Assembly: GCA_000437395.1 (NCBI GenBank)
Contig: FR898180.1
Coordinates: 105,226 to 130,348 of the forward strand
DNA from: Clostridium sp. CAG:288
GTDB taxonomy: Bacteria; Bacillota_I; Bacilli_A; RFN20; CAG-288
DNA length: 25,123 nucleotides
Direction of reading: 5' to 3'
The position numbers and the translations under genes were made by a program. Positions 15,030 through 24,042 of this stretch are shown here, one piece after another. How positions within the stretch are numbered: the first letter of the stretch is position 1; the number at the start of each line of letters is the position of its first letter. Below the pieces are notes generated by a model, which was not told the DNA's origin, searched no databases, and saw only the letters and a list, made by a program, of their open reading frames with translations.

Positions 15030-15464
15030 ATGAAAGAACAAGAAGAAATTACACACTTTATAAAAGGTCAAAAAATGGGGATAGAAATATTAAAGTTATT
15101 CAAAAAGAAAACAAGCGATATTTCTATCATAAACGAATTAAATAGCTCAATAGAAGTTTATGAAGCTAGATTAAAAGAACTTTTAGAATTATATCGTAAC
15201 AGCTATAACATGAGTGAACCTGAGATGACGTTTTTCCAAAAGAGAGCTATCTTTTTTACCAAAATGGAGCTTATGACTATAAAGACTGATCGAAAATTAA
15301 TAAGATATATTGCCAAAACTGTATCAATGGGCACAACAGGAGCATTAAAGTTTTTAGAAAAAGTTGAAAATAGACACAAAGAACGTATTAGCTTATATAA
15401 ACAAACTGTACAAGATTATTTGAATACATATACTAAATTCTCTTCTATGCTTTTAGTTGATTAG
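15030..15464 (+). CDS. Small helical protein of unknown function
   Basis: This 144-residue soluble protein has no signal peptide or membrane segment. It is rich in Lys, Glu and Leu, and nearly all of it is predicted from pattern to be helical: long amphipathic runs such as INELNSSIEVYEARLKELLE (about 34-53) and GALKFLEKVENRHKERISLY (about 105-124). The pattern suggests a four-helix bundle, perhaps ferritin-like as in DUF2383 proteins, but no metal-ligand E..H motifs are clear. A GAGGTGA ribosome site lies 12 bases before the ATG, rather far; a TATAAT at 15005-15010 lies just before it. Its 3' end overlaps the convergent gene at 15453 by 12 bases. Confidence 0.6.
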   Translation: MKEQEEITHFIKGQKMGIEILKLFKKKTSDISIINELNSSIEVYEARLKELLELYRNSYNMSEPEMTFFQKRAIFFTKMELMTIKTDRKLIRYIAKTVSMGTTGALKFLEKVENRHKERISLYKQTVQDYLNTYTKFSSMLLVD

Positions 15465-15965
15465 CTTAATAGCTATATTAACTGCTATTTCAATAACTAA
15501 AACAATAACGATAGGAAGTAATATTACTCTTAATGAAATAATATGAAACTTATTCGTTATTTTTACTATGTAAGGATATATGAATTTAACTATTATTACT
15601 CCACCTATACCAAAAGAAATAGAACTCCACATAGCTATAAATCCATTAAGATTAATTGTATATTTTGAATAATCCCACAATCTTAAATTTGCAAATTTCA
15701 ACAAACAATAACCAGTTATATACTCCAAAAATGAAGCAATAATTATTGAAAAAAGTAAAACTTTTAAAGAGCTTTGTCTTTTATTTTGAAAAAATCTAGC
15801 TATTAACACTGATCCAAAGCCGTAAATTGGAAGAAGTGGTAAAGTTAAAAATCCTCTTTTTTCGATTATTCCTTCTGTAAGATATATTCCTGTAACTTCT
15901 ATAATATATCCCGCAAAAGAACAAAATAAAAATAGTGTTATGTATTGGTATATTCTACGTTCCAT
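15453..15965 (-). CDS. CmpB-type membrane protein (putative ABC_trans_CmpB family)
   Basis: This 170-residue membrane protein has about five hydrophobic segments (roughly residues 7-26, 42-58, 70-90, 105-128, 146-168). Family landmarks are GFLTLPLLPIYGFG, LEYITGYCLLK and LRLWDYSKYTINLNGFIAMW, typical of the small Firmicutes membrane proteins grouped as 'putative ABC transporter type IV, CmpB'. Despite the name, no transport role is shown for most members and no ATPase gene is adjacent. No Shine-Dalgarno sequence precedes the ATG. It starts 28 bases after the clpB stop on the same strand and may be co-transcribed with clpB. The 3' end overlaps a convergent gene. Confidence 0.75.
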   Translation of the reverse strand: MERRIYQYITLFLFCSFAGYIIEVTGIYLTEGIIEKRGFLTLPLLPIYGFGSVLIARFFQNKRQSSLKVLLFSIIIASFLEYITGYCLLKFANLRLWDYSKYTINLNGFIAMWSSISFGIGGVIIVKFIYPYIVKITNKFHIISLRVILLPIVIVLVIEIAVNIAIKLIN

Positions 15966-15993
15966 AACACTATTATTTGTACTATTTACTTAC

Positions 15994-18546
15994 TTATTCA
16001 GTGAAAGTAAACTCATCGCTATTAACATCGAGTTTGCAATGTTTAAACACTTTGCCACTTAAGATATTAATTGCTAAAGGTGTTTCTACTTGTTTTTGAA
16101 TGTATCTTCTTATAGGTCTAGCACCATATATTGGGTCATATGAATCTTTAGCAATCTTCTCAACAGCAGCATCAGTGTATTCGAATGTAACATCTTTATC
16201 AGCTAATCTTGATTTTAAGATATTTAAGAATTTCTTAACAATATCGTTAACAACATTAGCACTTAAAGAATTAAAGGTGACAATCTCATCAATTCTGTTT
16301 AAGAATTCAGGTTTAAATGTTCTCTTTAACAATTCATTAACTTCTGCTTTCTCTTTTTCACCATTACCATTAAGTAATATATCGGATCCAAGGTTACTTG
16401 TCATAATTAAGATTGTATTTGAGAAGTTGACTATTCTACCTTTAGAATCTGTCAATCTACCATCATCAAGAACTTGAAGCAAAACGTTAAATACGTCTGG
16501 ATGAGCCTTTTCAATTTCATCAAGTAAGACTATAGAATAAGGTTTTCTTCTAACTGCTTCAGTTAATTGTCCACCTTCTTCATATCCTACATAGCCTGGC
16601 GGGGCTCCTAAAAGTCTAGAAACTGAATACTTTTCCATATACTCAGACATATCAATTCTGACAATTTGACTTTCAGAATCGAATAGTTGTTCAGCTAAAG
16701 CTTTTGCAACTTCTGTCTTACCTACACCGGTAGGTCCTAAAAATAAGAACGAACCAAGTGGTCTATGTGAATCGTTAATACCAGCTCTAGATCTTAAAAT
16801 TGCATTTGATACAAGTTCAAGAGCTTGGTCTTGTCCAATAACTCTTTTTTCAAGTTCACTCTTGAGTCCTAAAAGTTTAGCACTTTCTGATTTTGTAAGT
16901 TTGCTTACTGGTATTCCAGTCCAATTAGAGACAATTTCTGCAACAGTTTCTTCGGTGACAACTTCGTTTAACATTCTATTATCACCAGAATTACTGCTAT
17001 TTTCTTTTAACTTTTTATTTAAAGATGGAATAACAAAGTTTTGAAGTCGAGCTGCTTCGTTATAATCGGCATCATTTAAAGCTTTATCAAGTGCAAGTTT
17101 AGCCTTATCGAGTTCAGTTTTAATTTGCTTTGAACTTTCCAAAGCTGCTTTTTCATTTTGCCATTTAGCTGTTAATTCATCTTTCTTAGATTTGAGATTA
17201 GAAATTTCCTCGCTCATTTCTTCTAATCTCTTTTTAGCACTGTCAGTTTCTTCTTTCTTTAATGAAACTCTTTCAATTTCAAGTTGCATTAGCTTACGAT
17301 TTACTTCATCAAGTTCTTCTGGCATAGAGTCTATTTCCATACGAACTTTAGCACAAGCTTCATCGATTAAGTCTATAGCTTTATCAGGTAAGAATCTATC
17401 TGAAATATATCTATTAGATAATGTAACTGCAGAAATAATTGCATCATCAGTTATTTTTACGCCATGATGCATTTCATATCTTTCCTTAATACCACGGAGG
17501 ATTGAAATTGCATCTTCAGGTGTAGCCTCGTCGACCATAACCTTTTGCATACGACGTTCAAATGCTGCATCTTTTTCAATGTATTTACGGTACTCATCAA
17601 GTGTCGTAGCACCAATGCAATGCAATGAACCACGAGCTAACAATGGTTTTAATAAGTTAGCTGCATCCATAGCTCCATCAGTACGACCAGCACCTACAAG
17701 CATATGAATTTCATCGATGAAAAGAATAATTCTTCCTTCACTCTTTTCTACTTCTTTAAGAACAGATTTTAGTCTTTCCTCAAATTCACCACGATATTTT
17801 GCACCTGCAACTAACGAACCTAAATCAAGTTCAAATACTGTCTTATTTTTAAGTGAAAGAGGTACATCTCCTTTGAATATTCTCCAAGCTAAGCCTTCAA
17901 CTACAGCTGTTTTACCAACACCAGGTTCACCAATAAGTACTGGGTTATTCTTACTCTTTCTTGAAAGAATTTGAATTACTCTTCTTATTTCTTCGTCTCT
18001 ACCAATTACTGGATCAATATGACCTTTTGCTACTTCATCAACTAAGTCACGGCCATATTTCTTTAAGACTTCATAAGTATCTTCTGGTGAATCACTAGTA
18101 ACATGATTTCCACCTCTTATATCATCTATTGCTTTTGTGAAAGCTTTTTTATTGTAGTTTTCTAATTCACAAAGTTTAGAGATGATAGAATGTTTACTAT
18201 CAAATTGAGCTAATATTAAATGTTCAACGCTAAGGTACTCATCCTGCATGCTTTCCTCATATTTTGTAGCATTAAAAAGCAAATTCTTAAAGTCAACACT
18301 TGGGAAAGGTTCCTCACTAGAACTTGTTTTTGATATTTGATTTATAAATCCATCAATTGTCTGTGATACGTTTTTAGTATTAACTCCTGCTTTGGTTAAA
18401 ACATTAACATAAAACGAATCTGAGATATCAAACAAAGCTCTTAACAAATGTGGGACATCAACAGAAGGTTGGTCATTCTTTTTAGCTATTGCAGTAGCAT
18501 TGTTAATTACTTCAATAACTTTATTTGTATATTTTTGATCTGCCAT
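15994..18546 (-). CDS. clpB: ClpB protein disaggregase
   Basis: The start is the ATG at 18546, giving 850 residues, since AGGAGG lies just upstream; an in-frame ATG seven codons earlier overlaps that ribosome site and the CIRCE operator. Domains in order: Clp_N repeats (about 1-145), first AAA domain with GEPGVGKT (206-213) and ILFIDEIHML, a coiled-coil middle domain (about 400-520) that marks ClpB/ClpC-type Hsp100 and docks DnaK, then the second AAA domain with GPTGVGKTEVAK and SIVLLDEIEKAHPDVFN. There is no ClpP-binding IGF/L loop that I can see, and the middle domain is long as in ClpB, so this is a disaggregase rather than a protease partner. It pulls aggregated proteins through the hexamer pore with DnaK help. 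Two CIRCE elements imply HrcA repression and heat induction. Confidence 0.95.
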   Translation of the reverse strand: MADQKYTNKVIEVINNATAIAKKNDQPSVDVPHLLRALFDISDSFYVNVLTKAGVNTKNVSQTIDGFINQISKTSSSEEPFPSVDFKNLLFNATKYEESMQDEYLSVEHLILAQFDSKHSIISKLCELENYNKKAFTKAIDDIRGGNHVTSDSPEDTYEVLKKYGRDLVDEVAKGHIDPVIGRDEEIRRVIQILSRKSKNNPVLIGEPGVGKTAVVEGLAWRIFKGDVPLSLKNKTVFELDLGSLVAGAKYRGEFEERLKSVLKEVEKSEGRIILFIDEIHMLVGAGRTDGAMDAANLLKPLLARGSLHCIGATTLDEYRKYIEKDAAFERRMQKVMVDEATPEDAISILRGIKERYEMHHGVKITDDAIISAVTLSNRYISDRFLPDKAIDLIDEACAKVRMEIDSMPEELDEVNRKLMQLEIERVSLKKEETDSAKKRLEEMSEEISNLKSKKDELTAKWQNEKAALESSKQIKTELDKAKLALDKALNDADYNEAARLQNFVIPSLNKKLKENSSNSGDNRMLNEVVTEETVAEIVSNWTGIPVSKLTKSESAKLLGLKSELEKRVIGQDQALELVSNAILRSRAGINDSHRPLGSFLFLGPTGVGKTEVAKALAEQLFDSESQIVRIDMSEYMEKYSVSRLLGAPPGYVGYEEGGQLTEAVRRKPYSIVLLDEIEKAHPDVFNVLLQVLDDGRLTDSKGRIVNFSNTILIMTSNLGSDILLNGNGEKEKAEVNELLKRTFKPEFLNRIDEIVTFNSLSANVVNDIVKKFLNILKSRLADKDVTFEYTDAAVEKIAKDSYDPIYGARPIRRYIQKQVETPLAINILSGKVFKHCKLDVNSDEFTFTE

Positions 18547-18560
18547 ATTAGCACCTCCTT

Positions 18561-18587
18561 TTAGCACTCAGTATCTCTGACTGCTAA
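18561..18587. promoter_or_regulatory. CIRCE operator 1 (HrcA site)
   Basis: TTAGCACTC, 9 bases, GACTGCTAA matches the CIRCE consensus at 17 of 18 arm positions. It lies just downstream of the clpB -10 box, over the transcript start and leader, and its edge is 14 bases from the ATG. Confidence 0.9.
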
Positions 18588-18591
18588 ATAT

Positions 18592-18619
18592 ATTATAGCA
18601 CCATTTTTAGCACTGTCAA
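18592..18619 (-). promoter_or_regulatory. clpB promoter
   Basis: On the minus strand TTGACA (18614-18619), 16 bases, TATAAT (18592-18597): both hexamers match consensus. The -35 lies inside CIRCE 2, and CIRCE 1 starts 4 bases past the -10. Confidence 0.85.
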
Positions 18620-18633
18620 TAGCTAAGTGCTAA
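18607..18633. promoter_or_regulatory. CIRCE operator 2 (HrcA site)
   Basis: TTAGCACTG, 9 bases, AAGTGCTAA matches the CIRCE consensus at 16 of 18 arm positions. It covers the clpB -35 box. It is 61 bases upstream of the divergent hydrolase gene and might also affect it. Confidence 0.85.
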
Positions 18634-18694
18634 TTTTTTAACATTTTATTCTTTAAGTTATCTTTTATTACTCAATTGTAGTAAACTAGTTGAT

Positions 18695-19747
18695 ATGATT
18701 GCACTATACATTTTCTTATCCTTATTAGGATTATTCATTATATATTACTTAACACTATTAATTATATTTAAAGTTCTGCATTTTAAACTTTTTCATCACC
18801 ATGAAAAAGCACTAATAGGTCCTTTATATATAGACTATTCTGACTATAAGCCATATATAAATAGAACACCTATTAAAATATTTACTAAAAAAGATAATTT
18901 TATACAAGCGTATTTGTACGAACCAAAATCAAAGCCTTTAAATTATAGAGGATTAATAGTATTATCTCATGGCTTTTTATCAGAGCACACTAAATATTTA
19001 CCTGAAATTAAGTTGTTAATTGATAATGGTTATCTTATCTTAGCTTACGATAACTTAGCAAATGGTGAAAGTAGTGGGAAAAATCAAAAATCTTTATATC
19101 ATAGCTATATCGATCTTGATATAGTTTTAAAATATGTTACATCTAATCCAGAATTATCTAAATATCCTTTAGGATTATATGGCCACTCATGGGGCGGATT
19201 TGCTGTTAATAGCGTTAATCACACTAAATATAATGTTAAAGCTGTTTTTGCACTTTCAGGATTCGAGCAAGAAAGTCAAACTATTTTGGATGGATTAGAA
19301 AAATATTATAAAATAATAGTTAAACTGTGCCGTCCTTTTGCAAAATCATTCACATTATTTATTTGTGGTCCTAAAACTTTTAAACAGGCATCACATCAAA
19401 TAAAAAAATCCAAAAAAACAACTTTCATGCTCGTGCATGCTACAAATGATCACTTTGTCAAATTCAAACACTCAGCTACATATGCATGCTTAAAGAAAAA
19501 AGCTCCAAACGCAATTACTAAAGTATTTACACGTGGAGGTCATAAATTATTCTATAGTATGTATTCAAAACAAGTGAGACAAAATGCTAGTACTGAATAT
19601 AAAAAACTTCTCAAGAAATATGACAATGATATTCCTCAAGAAGTTATTTCTCTATTCGAATTAAATTTTCCTAAAGTCAAACTATATGAACCAAATAAAG
19701 TTATATCAGAACTTATAATAAGTTTTTATAAAACTAACCTTAAATAA
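18695..19747 (+). CDS. Membrane-anchored alpha/beta hydrolase
   Basis: This 350-residue protein has one N-terminal membrane segment (about 3-28) and a catalytic domain beyond it. Alpha/beta-hydrolase features are VLSHGFLSEHTKY (oxyanion region, about 89-101), ILAYDNLANGESSG (about 115-128), the nucleophile elbow GHSWG with Ser165, a likely acid in LVHATNDHFVKF, and the catalytic His in RGGHKLFYS. The fold and the HG...GxSxG pattern resemble serine aminopeptidase S33 or monoacylglycerol-lipase-like enzymes; the substrate (lipid, ester or peptide) cannot be told. No ribosome site precedes the ATG, and a TAAACT -10-like element ends 7 bases upstream, but its -35 is poor, so a leaderless start is only possible. 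It is divergent from clpB. Its 3' end overlaps the convergent pflA by 8 bases. Confidence 0.85.
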   Translation: MIALYIFLSLLGLFIIYYLTLLIIFKVLHFKLFHHHEKALIGPLYIDYSDYKPYINRTPIKIFTKKDNFIQAYLYEPKSKPLNYRGLIVLSHGFLSEHTKYLPEIKLLIDNGYLILAYDNLANGESSGKNQKSLYHSYIDLDIVLKYVTSNPELSKYPLGLYGHSWGGFAVNSVNHTKYNVKAVFALSGFEQESQTILDGLEKYYKIIVKLCRPFAKSFTLFICGPKTFKQASHQIKKSKKTTFMLVHATNDHFVKFKHSATYACLKKKAPNAITKVFTRGGHKLFYSMYSKQVRQNASTEYKKLLKKYDNDIPQEVISLFELNFPKVKLYEPNKVISELIISFYKTNLK

Positions 19748-20462
19748 TATTAAATTCAAGATAATTTATTCTTAATTCATCCTTTAACTTATTCAAATAG
19801 GCGTTATCTAATGATTTAACGCCTTTTAATTTAAAATCTAAATTCAATCTATCGTACTTTTCTCGGCACATATTGTGATAAGGTAAGAACTCAATTGTAC
19901 GACTGTTATAATTACTTTTTAATAATTTAATAGTTGATTCTAAGGCTTCATAACTATCATTTATACCTGGAATAACAACTTGTCTAATTACATGTTCTAT
20001 TTTGTTATCTTCCAAATATTTAAGAACTTTTATAGTTGAGTTAAAAGTATTTCCTACATACTTTTTATATAAATCTATAGAATTAAATTTTAAATCTAAA
20101 TAAACAAAGCTTGAATTAGATAATACTTTTTTAGCATCATCATTTAAAACGGAGCCAGAAGTTTCTAAAGCATAATTAACTTTGTATAAGCTATTAAATT
20201 CATTTATTTCTTTAGCTTGTAACAGGGGCTCTCCACCAGAAAATGTTAAGCCTCCATTTTGCTTATAATAGACTTCATAGTTTTTATATATTCTTTTTAA
20301 TTCTTCAAAACTTAGCATCTTTGCTTCACTATCAAGAAAACACTCTGGATTGTGACAATATATGCATCTATTTGGGCATCCAGACAAAAAGATTACAGTT
20401 CTAATTCCTGGTCCATCAACAGCTGAAAAAGTTTCAAATGATGTAATTTTAAATTGATTCAT
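19740..20462 (-). CDS. pflA: Pyruvate formate-lyase activating enzyme (radical SAM)
   Basis: This 240-residue enzyme has the radical-SAM cluster motif CPNRCIYC (Cys29, Cys33, Cys36), preceded by FSAVDGPGIRTVIFLSG, the diagnostic PflA start. GGLTFSGGEPLLQ is the SAM-binding GGE region, and later YLDLKF and RQVVIPGIND follow the family order. It uses SAM and a [4Fe-4S] cluster to abstract a hydrogen from the Gly of PFL and make the glycyl radical. Its ATG lies 14 bases inside the end of pflB with no clear ribosome site, so translation probably depends on re-initiation from pflB. Length is normal. Confidence 0.95.
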   Translation of the reverse strand: MNQFKITSFETFSAVDGPGIRTVIFLSGCPNRCIYCHNPECFLDSEAKMLSFEELKRIYKNYEVYYKQNGGLTFSGGEPLLQAKEINEFNSLYKVNYALETSGSVLNDDAKKVLSNSSFVYLDLKFNSIDLYKKYVGNTFNSTIKVLKYLEDNKIEHVIRQVVIPGINDSYEALESTIKLLKSNYNSRTIEFLPYHNMCREKYDRLNLDFKLKGVKSLDNAYLNKLKDELRINYLEFNII

Positions 20463-22692
20463 GGAATGTACGTGAAATTACTTCTTCTTGATGCTTTCGA
20501 GATAGCTTATTAAAGTTAACAGCATATCCTGAAACTCTAATTGTCAAATTTGGATATTTTTCTGGATGATCCATAGCATCAATTAAAACTTCTCTATTTA
20601 ACACGTTAACGTTGATATGGTGAGCACCTTTTGAAAAATAGCCATCCAAAATTGAGACTAAATTATTAACTCTTGTATTTTCGTCTTTACCTAAAGTGTT
20701 TGGGGTAATTGAAAATGTATTTGATATACCATCACGACAATCAGAATACTTAAGTTTACTTATGCTATTTAAAGAAGCTAAAGCACCATGCTTTTCTCTA
20801 TTGTGCATTGGGTTAGCACCTGGAGCAAAAGGCTGACCAGACTTTCTGCCATCAGGAGTAGAAGCAGTTTTTAAACCATACATGACATTACTTGTAATAG
20901 TTAATACCGATAAAGTGTGAGTAGCATTTCTATAGCAAGGAGTTTGACGTAAAGCTTTAATTGTCTTATGGGTAATCATTTGTGCAATTTCATCTACTCT
21001 GTCATCATCGTTACCAAACTTAGGAAAATCACCGATAGTTTCAAATCCAACTATATATCCGTCTTCGTTTCTAATTGGTTTAACTTGAGCATATTTAATA
21101 GCAGATAAAGAGTCAGCCATGACACTAAGGCCAGCTACACCAAAAGCCATCATTCTTTCTACTTCAGAATCGTGAAGAGACATTTCTACTCTTTCATAAG
21201 CATATATATCGTGACTATAATGGATAACATTCATTGTTTTAACATATAAATTTGCCAAATAATTAAGATAACCATCTACTCTTTTCATTACTTTTTCATA
21301 ATCTAATATGTCACCAGCACATGGTCCCATTTGTGGCCCGATGTGAGTATCAGATTTAACATCATAGCCACCATTTAACGCTAACAATAACACTTTTGGC
21401 AAATTACATCTTGCTCCAAAGAATTGCATTTGTTTACCTATTTTCATAGCAGAAACACAACAAGCAATAGCATAGTCATCGCCATAGTATTCACGCATTA
21501 CATCGTCGTTTTCATATTGAATAGCATCTGTTTTGATAGACATAGCAGCACAAAACTTTTTAAAGTTTTCCGGCAAATTAACAGAATACAATATTGTCAT
21601 ATTTGGTTCTGGTGAAGCTTTTAAATTGTTAAGCGTATTAAGCATACGATAGCATGACTTTGTTACTAAAGTTCTTCCATCTAAAGCCATACCACCGATA
21701 GCTTCTGTTATCCACATAGGATCACCAGCAAACAATTCGTTATATTCAGGTGTACGTAAGTGACGAGCTAGTCTTAAATGTAAGACAAAATCATCGAACA
21801 ATTCTTGTGCACCTACTTCATCTAAAGTTCCTTCTTTAATATCTCTTTCAATATAAATATCTAAGAATGTTGAAACTCTTCCTAAGGACATAGCTGCGCC
21901 ATTTTGAGTTTTAATAGCACCTAAATATCCAAAGTAAAGCCATTGAAAAGCTTCATGAGCATTATTGGCAGGTTTAGAAATATCATATCCATATTTTTTA
22001 GCAATACCTAAAACAAATTTTAAAGCTTCGACTTGACGACGAAGTTCACCGAGAAGTCGCATATTGTCTTCACTCATTGGTCTCTCTGAAAATTCATCAA
22101 TATCTTTTTCTTTTTGTTCAATTAAATAATCTATACCATAAAGAGCTACTCTTCTGTAGTCACCAATAATTCTTCCACGACCATAAGCATCTGGTAACCC
22201 TGTTAAAAGTCCCATGTGACGTGCTTTGCGCATTTCCTTAGTATACATCTTAAATACGCCATCGTTATGTGTAGTACGATATTTAAAATCCTCTTCAATA
22301 TGCTTTGGAAATTCGTATCCATACGCTTCACATGCAGTTTTTGCCATTCTTAAACCACCGAATGGATTAATGGCTCTTTTTAAAGGCTCATCAGTTTGAA
22401 GTCCAACAATAATTTCTTCATTTTTATCAAGAAGATATCCTGGATCAAATTCATCGTTAACACTAGAGATATGTTGAGTGTCTATTTTATATACTCCACC
22501 ATTTTCTCTTTCTTTTGCATAATAAACATCAGCAACACTAACTGCTTTTTTTGTTCTATCAGTTGGACCAACTAAAAACGAGTCGTTTCCTTCATATGGC
22601 GTAAAATTTTGTATTATAAAATCCCTAACGTCAATTTCTTCTTGCCATTTATGACCTTTGAAACCACGCCAGTTATTTGAGTTATCTGTCAT
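20449..22692 (-). CDS. pflB: Pyruvate formate-lyase (formate C-acetyltransferase)
   Basis: I start at the ATG at 22692 (747 residues) because MTDNSNNWRGFKGHKW matches the usual N-terminus; a longer frame upstream opens only with TTG. The paired active-site cysteines are Cys411-Cys412 in IACCVSAM, and the radical Gly is Gly722 in the C-terminal RVSGYAVNF motif, 25 residues from the end as is typical. The enzyme converts pyruvate and CoA to acetyl-CoA and formate under anoxia, and is the central fermentative step here. It overlaps pflA by 14 bases and follows tyrS after only 23 bases. The AAAGG ribosome site is weak and distant, so read-through from tyrS is likely. No promoter is evident in the 23-base gap. 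Confidence 0.96.
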   Translation of the reverse strand: MTDNSNNWRGFKGHKWQEEIDVRDFIIQNFTPYEGNDSFLVGPTDRTKKAVSVADVYYAKERENGGVYKIDTQHISSVNDEFDPGYLLDKNEEIIVGLQTDEPLKRAINPFGGLRMAKTACEAYGYEFPKHIEEDFKYRTTHNDGVFKMYTKEMRKARHMGLLTGLPDAYGRGRIIGDYRRVALYGIDYLIEQKEKDIDEFSERPMSEDNMRLLGELRRQVEALKFVLGIAKKYGYDISKPANNAHEAFQWLYFGYLGAIKTQNGAAMSLGRVSTFLDIYIERDIKEGTLDEVGAQELFDDFVLHLRLARHLRTPEYNELFAGDPMWITEAIGGMALDGRTLVTKSCYRMLNTLNNLKASPEPNMTILYSVNLPENFKKFCAAMSIKTDAIQYENDDVMREYYGDDYAIACCVSAMKIGKQMQFFGARCNLPKVLLLALNGGYDVKSDTHIGPQMGPCAGDILDYEKVMKRVDGYLNYLANLYVKTMNVIHYSHDIYAYERVEMSLHDSEVERMMAFGVAGLSVMADSLSAIKYAQVKPIRNEDGYIVGFETIGDFPKFGNDDDRVDEIAQMITHKTIKALRQTPCYRNATHTLSVLTITSNVMYGLKTASTPDGRKSGQPFAPGANPMHNREKHGALASLNSISKLKYSDCRDGISNTFSITPNTLGKDENTRVNNLVSILDGYFSKGAHHINVNVLNREVLIDAMDHPEKYPNLTIRVSGYAVNFNKLSRKHQEEVISRTFHESI

Positions 22693-22715
22693 ATATATTG
22701 TAATTGCCTTTCTAG

Positions 22716-23969
22716 TTATTTTGTGATCAAACAAGCGTAATTTTTCTTACCACGTTTAATAAAGAAGAAACCATCTAATGAATTATCTTTGTTTAAAACA
22801 AGGTTCTCATCATCTTGCTTTGTTCCATTAACCTTAATGCTTCCAGCTTTTAAGAACTCTCTTGCTTCTCTTCTAGAACTTGCAAGTCCCAATTCTATTA
22901 AAGCGTCGATAAGCTTGATATCGCCTTCTTTTGTTACTGTTTTAATACCTTCAGCAACTTCTGCTAATTGTTTAGCATTAAGTCCACTAAAATCATCTTT
23001 AAATAAGGCTTCTGTCATTTTAACACAATCGTCAGCAACTTCTTTTGAGTGAATAATTGAAACGATTGAATGAGCCAATTCTTTTTGTCCATATCTATAC
23101 TCTGGATGTTCCATGTGTTTGTGATAGATAGCATCAAGCTCTTCCATACTTCTATCATCAAAAATCTTTAAATAACGACCAACATCGTTGTCACCAACAT
23201 TAATAAAATATTGGTAAATAAAATATGGAGAAGTCATATCAGCATCTAAGTATAAAGCACCACGTTCACTCTTACCGAATTTTCTTCCTTCAGAGTCGGT
23301 GATAAGTTTAACTGAGAAAACTTCAGCTTCATCATCAGCATTACCCTTTTTACGTACCATTTCTAATGAACTTGTAAGGTTACCCCATTGATCTCCACCA
23401 CCAATTTGTAAACTACAACCATATTCTTTATGTAATCTATAGAAATCGCCTGATTGAAGAATCATATATGAGAATTCAGTATAAGAAATACCTGTCTCTA
23501 AGCGGCTTGCAACAATTTCCTTACTTAACATATAGTTAATTGGAAATACTTTGCCAAAGTCACGTAAATATTCAATAACGTTAATCTTACTCCACCAATC
23601 GTAGTTATTAACACAAATACCTTTTTCTGGATCAGAAAAGTCTAAATACTTGGCGAGTTGAGCTTTAATACCTTCAACGTTTGCTTTAACTGTTTGTTCA
23701 TCTAAGAACGATCTTTCAGCTTTTTTACCAGAAGGATCACCAATCATACCAGTACCACCACCAATAACAGCTATGATTCTATGACCAGCTTGTTGTAATC
23801 TTCTTAAAACAGTAATCATAACGAAATTGCCAAGTTGCATAGACTTAGCAGAAGGATCAAAGCCACAATAAATAGTTTGTTTAGTTTGGAGCATCTTTTC
23901 AATATGCTCTCTATCTGAGAAATTATCTAACATTCCTCTATCAATTAAATCTTGTATAATGTCTTTCAT
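22716..23969 (-). CDS. tyrS: Tyrosyl-tRNA synthetase, with altered HIGH motif
   Basis: The start at 23969 (417 residues) has AGGAGG 5 bases upstream; an in-frame ATG five codons earlier would lie before that site. This is a class I TyrRS: CGFDPSAKSMQLGNF at 35-49, IGGGTGMIGDPSGKKAER at about 69-86, the tyrosine-pocket SYMILQSGDF and GGDQWGN (about 167-197), KFGKS (230-234, the KMSKS loop) and a C-terminal S4 RNA-binding domain (about 345-410). It attaches tyrosine to tRNA-Tyr. The HIGH motif reads QLGN (45-48): the first His, normally conserved for transition-state stabilisation, is Gln. The rest of the core looks intact, so it should still be active. It is the first gene of the tyrS-pflB-pflA cluster. 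Confidence 0.95.
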   Translation of the reverse strand: MKDIIQDLIDRGMLDNFSDREHIEKMLQTKQTIYCGFDPSAKSMQLGNFVMITVLRRLQQAGHRIIAVIGGGTGMIGDPSGKKAERSFLDEQTVKANVEGIKAQLAKYLDFSDPEKGICVNNYDWWSKINVIEYLRDFGKVFPINYMLSKEIVASRLETGISYTEFSYMILQSGDFYRLHKEYGCSLQIGGGDQWGNLTSSLEMVRKKGNADDEAEVFSVKLITDSEGRKFGKSERGALYLDADMTSPYFIYQYFINVGDNDVGRYLKIFDDRSMEELDAIYHKHMEHPEYRYGQKELAHSIVSIIHSKEVADDCVKMTEALFKDDFSGLNAKQLAEVAEGIKTVTKEGDIKLIDALIELGLASSRREAREFLKAGSIKVNGTKQDDENLVLNKDNSLDGFFFIKRGKKNYACLITK

Positions 23970-23992
23970 AGTAGCCTCCTGCATACTTGTTA

Positions 23993-24021
23993 ATTATATC
24001 AATCAATTTAGTCAATGTAAA
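23993..24021 (-). promoter_or_regulatory. tyrS promoter
   Basis: On the minus strand TTTACA (24016-24021), a 17-base spacer ending TGA, and TATAAT (23993-23998) form an extended -10 promoter. The leader to the tyrS ATG is only about 17 bases, so no T-box riboswitch can be present. Confidence 0.75.
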
Positions 24022-24042
24022 TTAAAGTACTCAATATAATCA

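Noticed and set aside
15994..18546. Plus-strand open frames inside clpB and inside other minus-strand genes (for example 1484-1786, 5404-5748, 16100-16477)
   Set aside because: They lie wholly opposite conserved coding sequence, lack ribosome sites and show no domain pattern.
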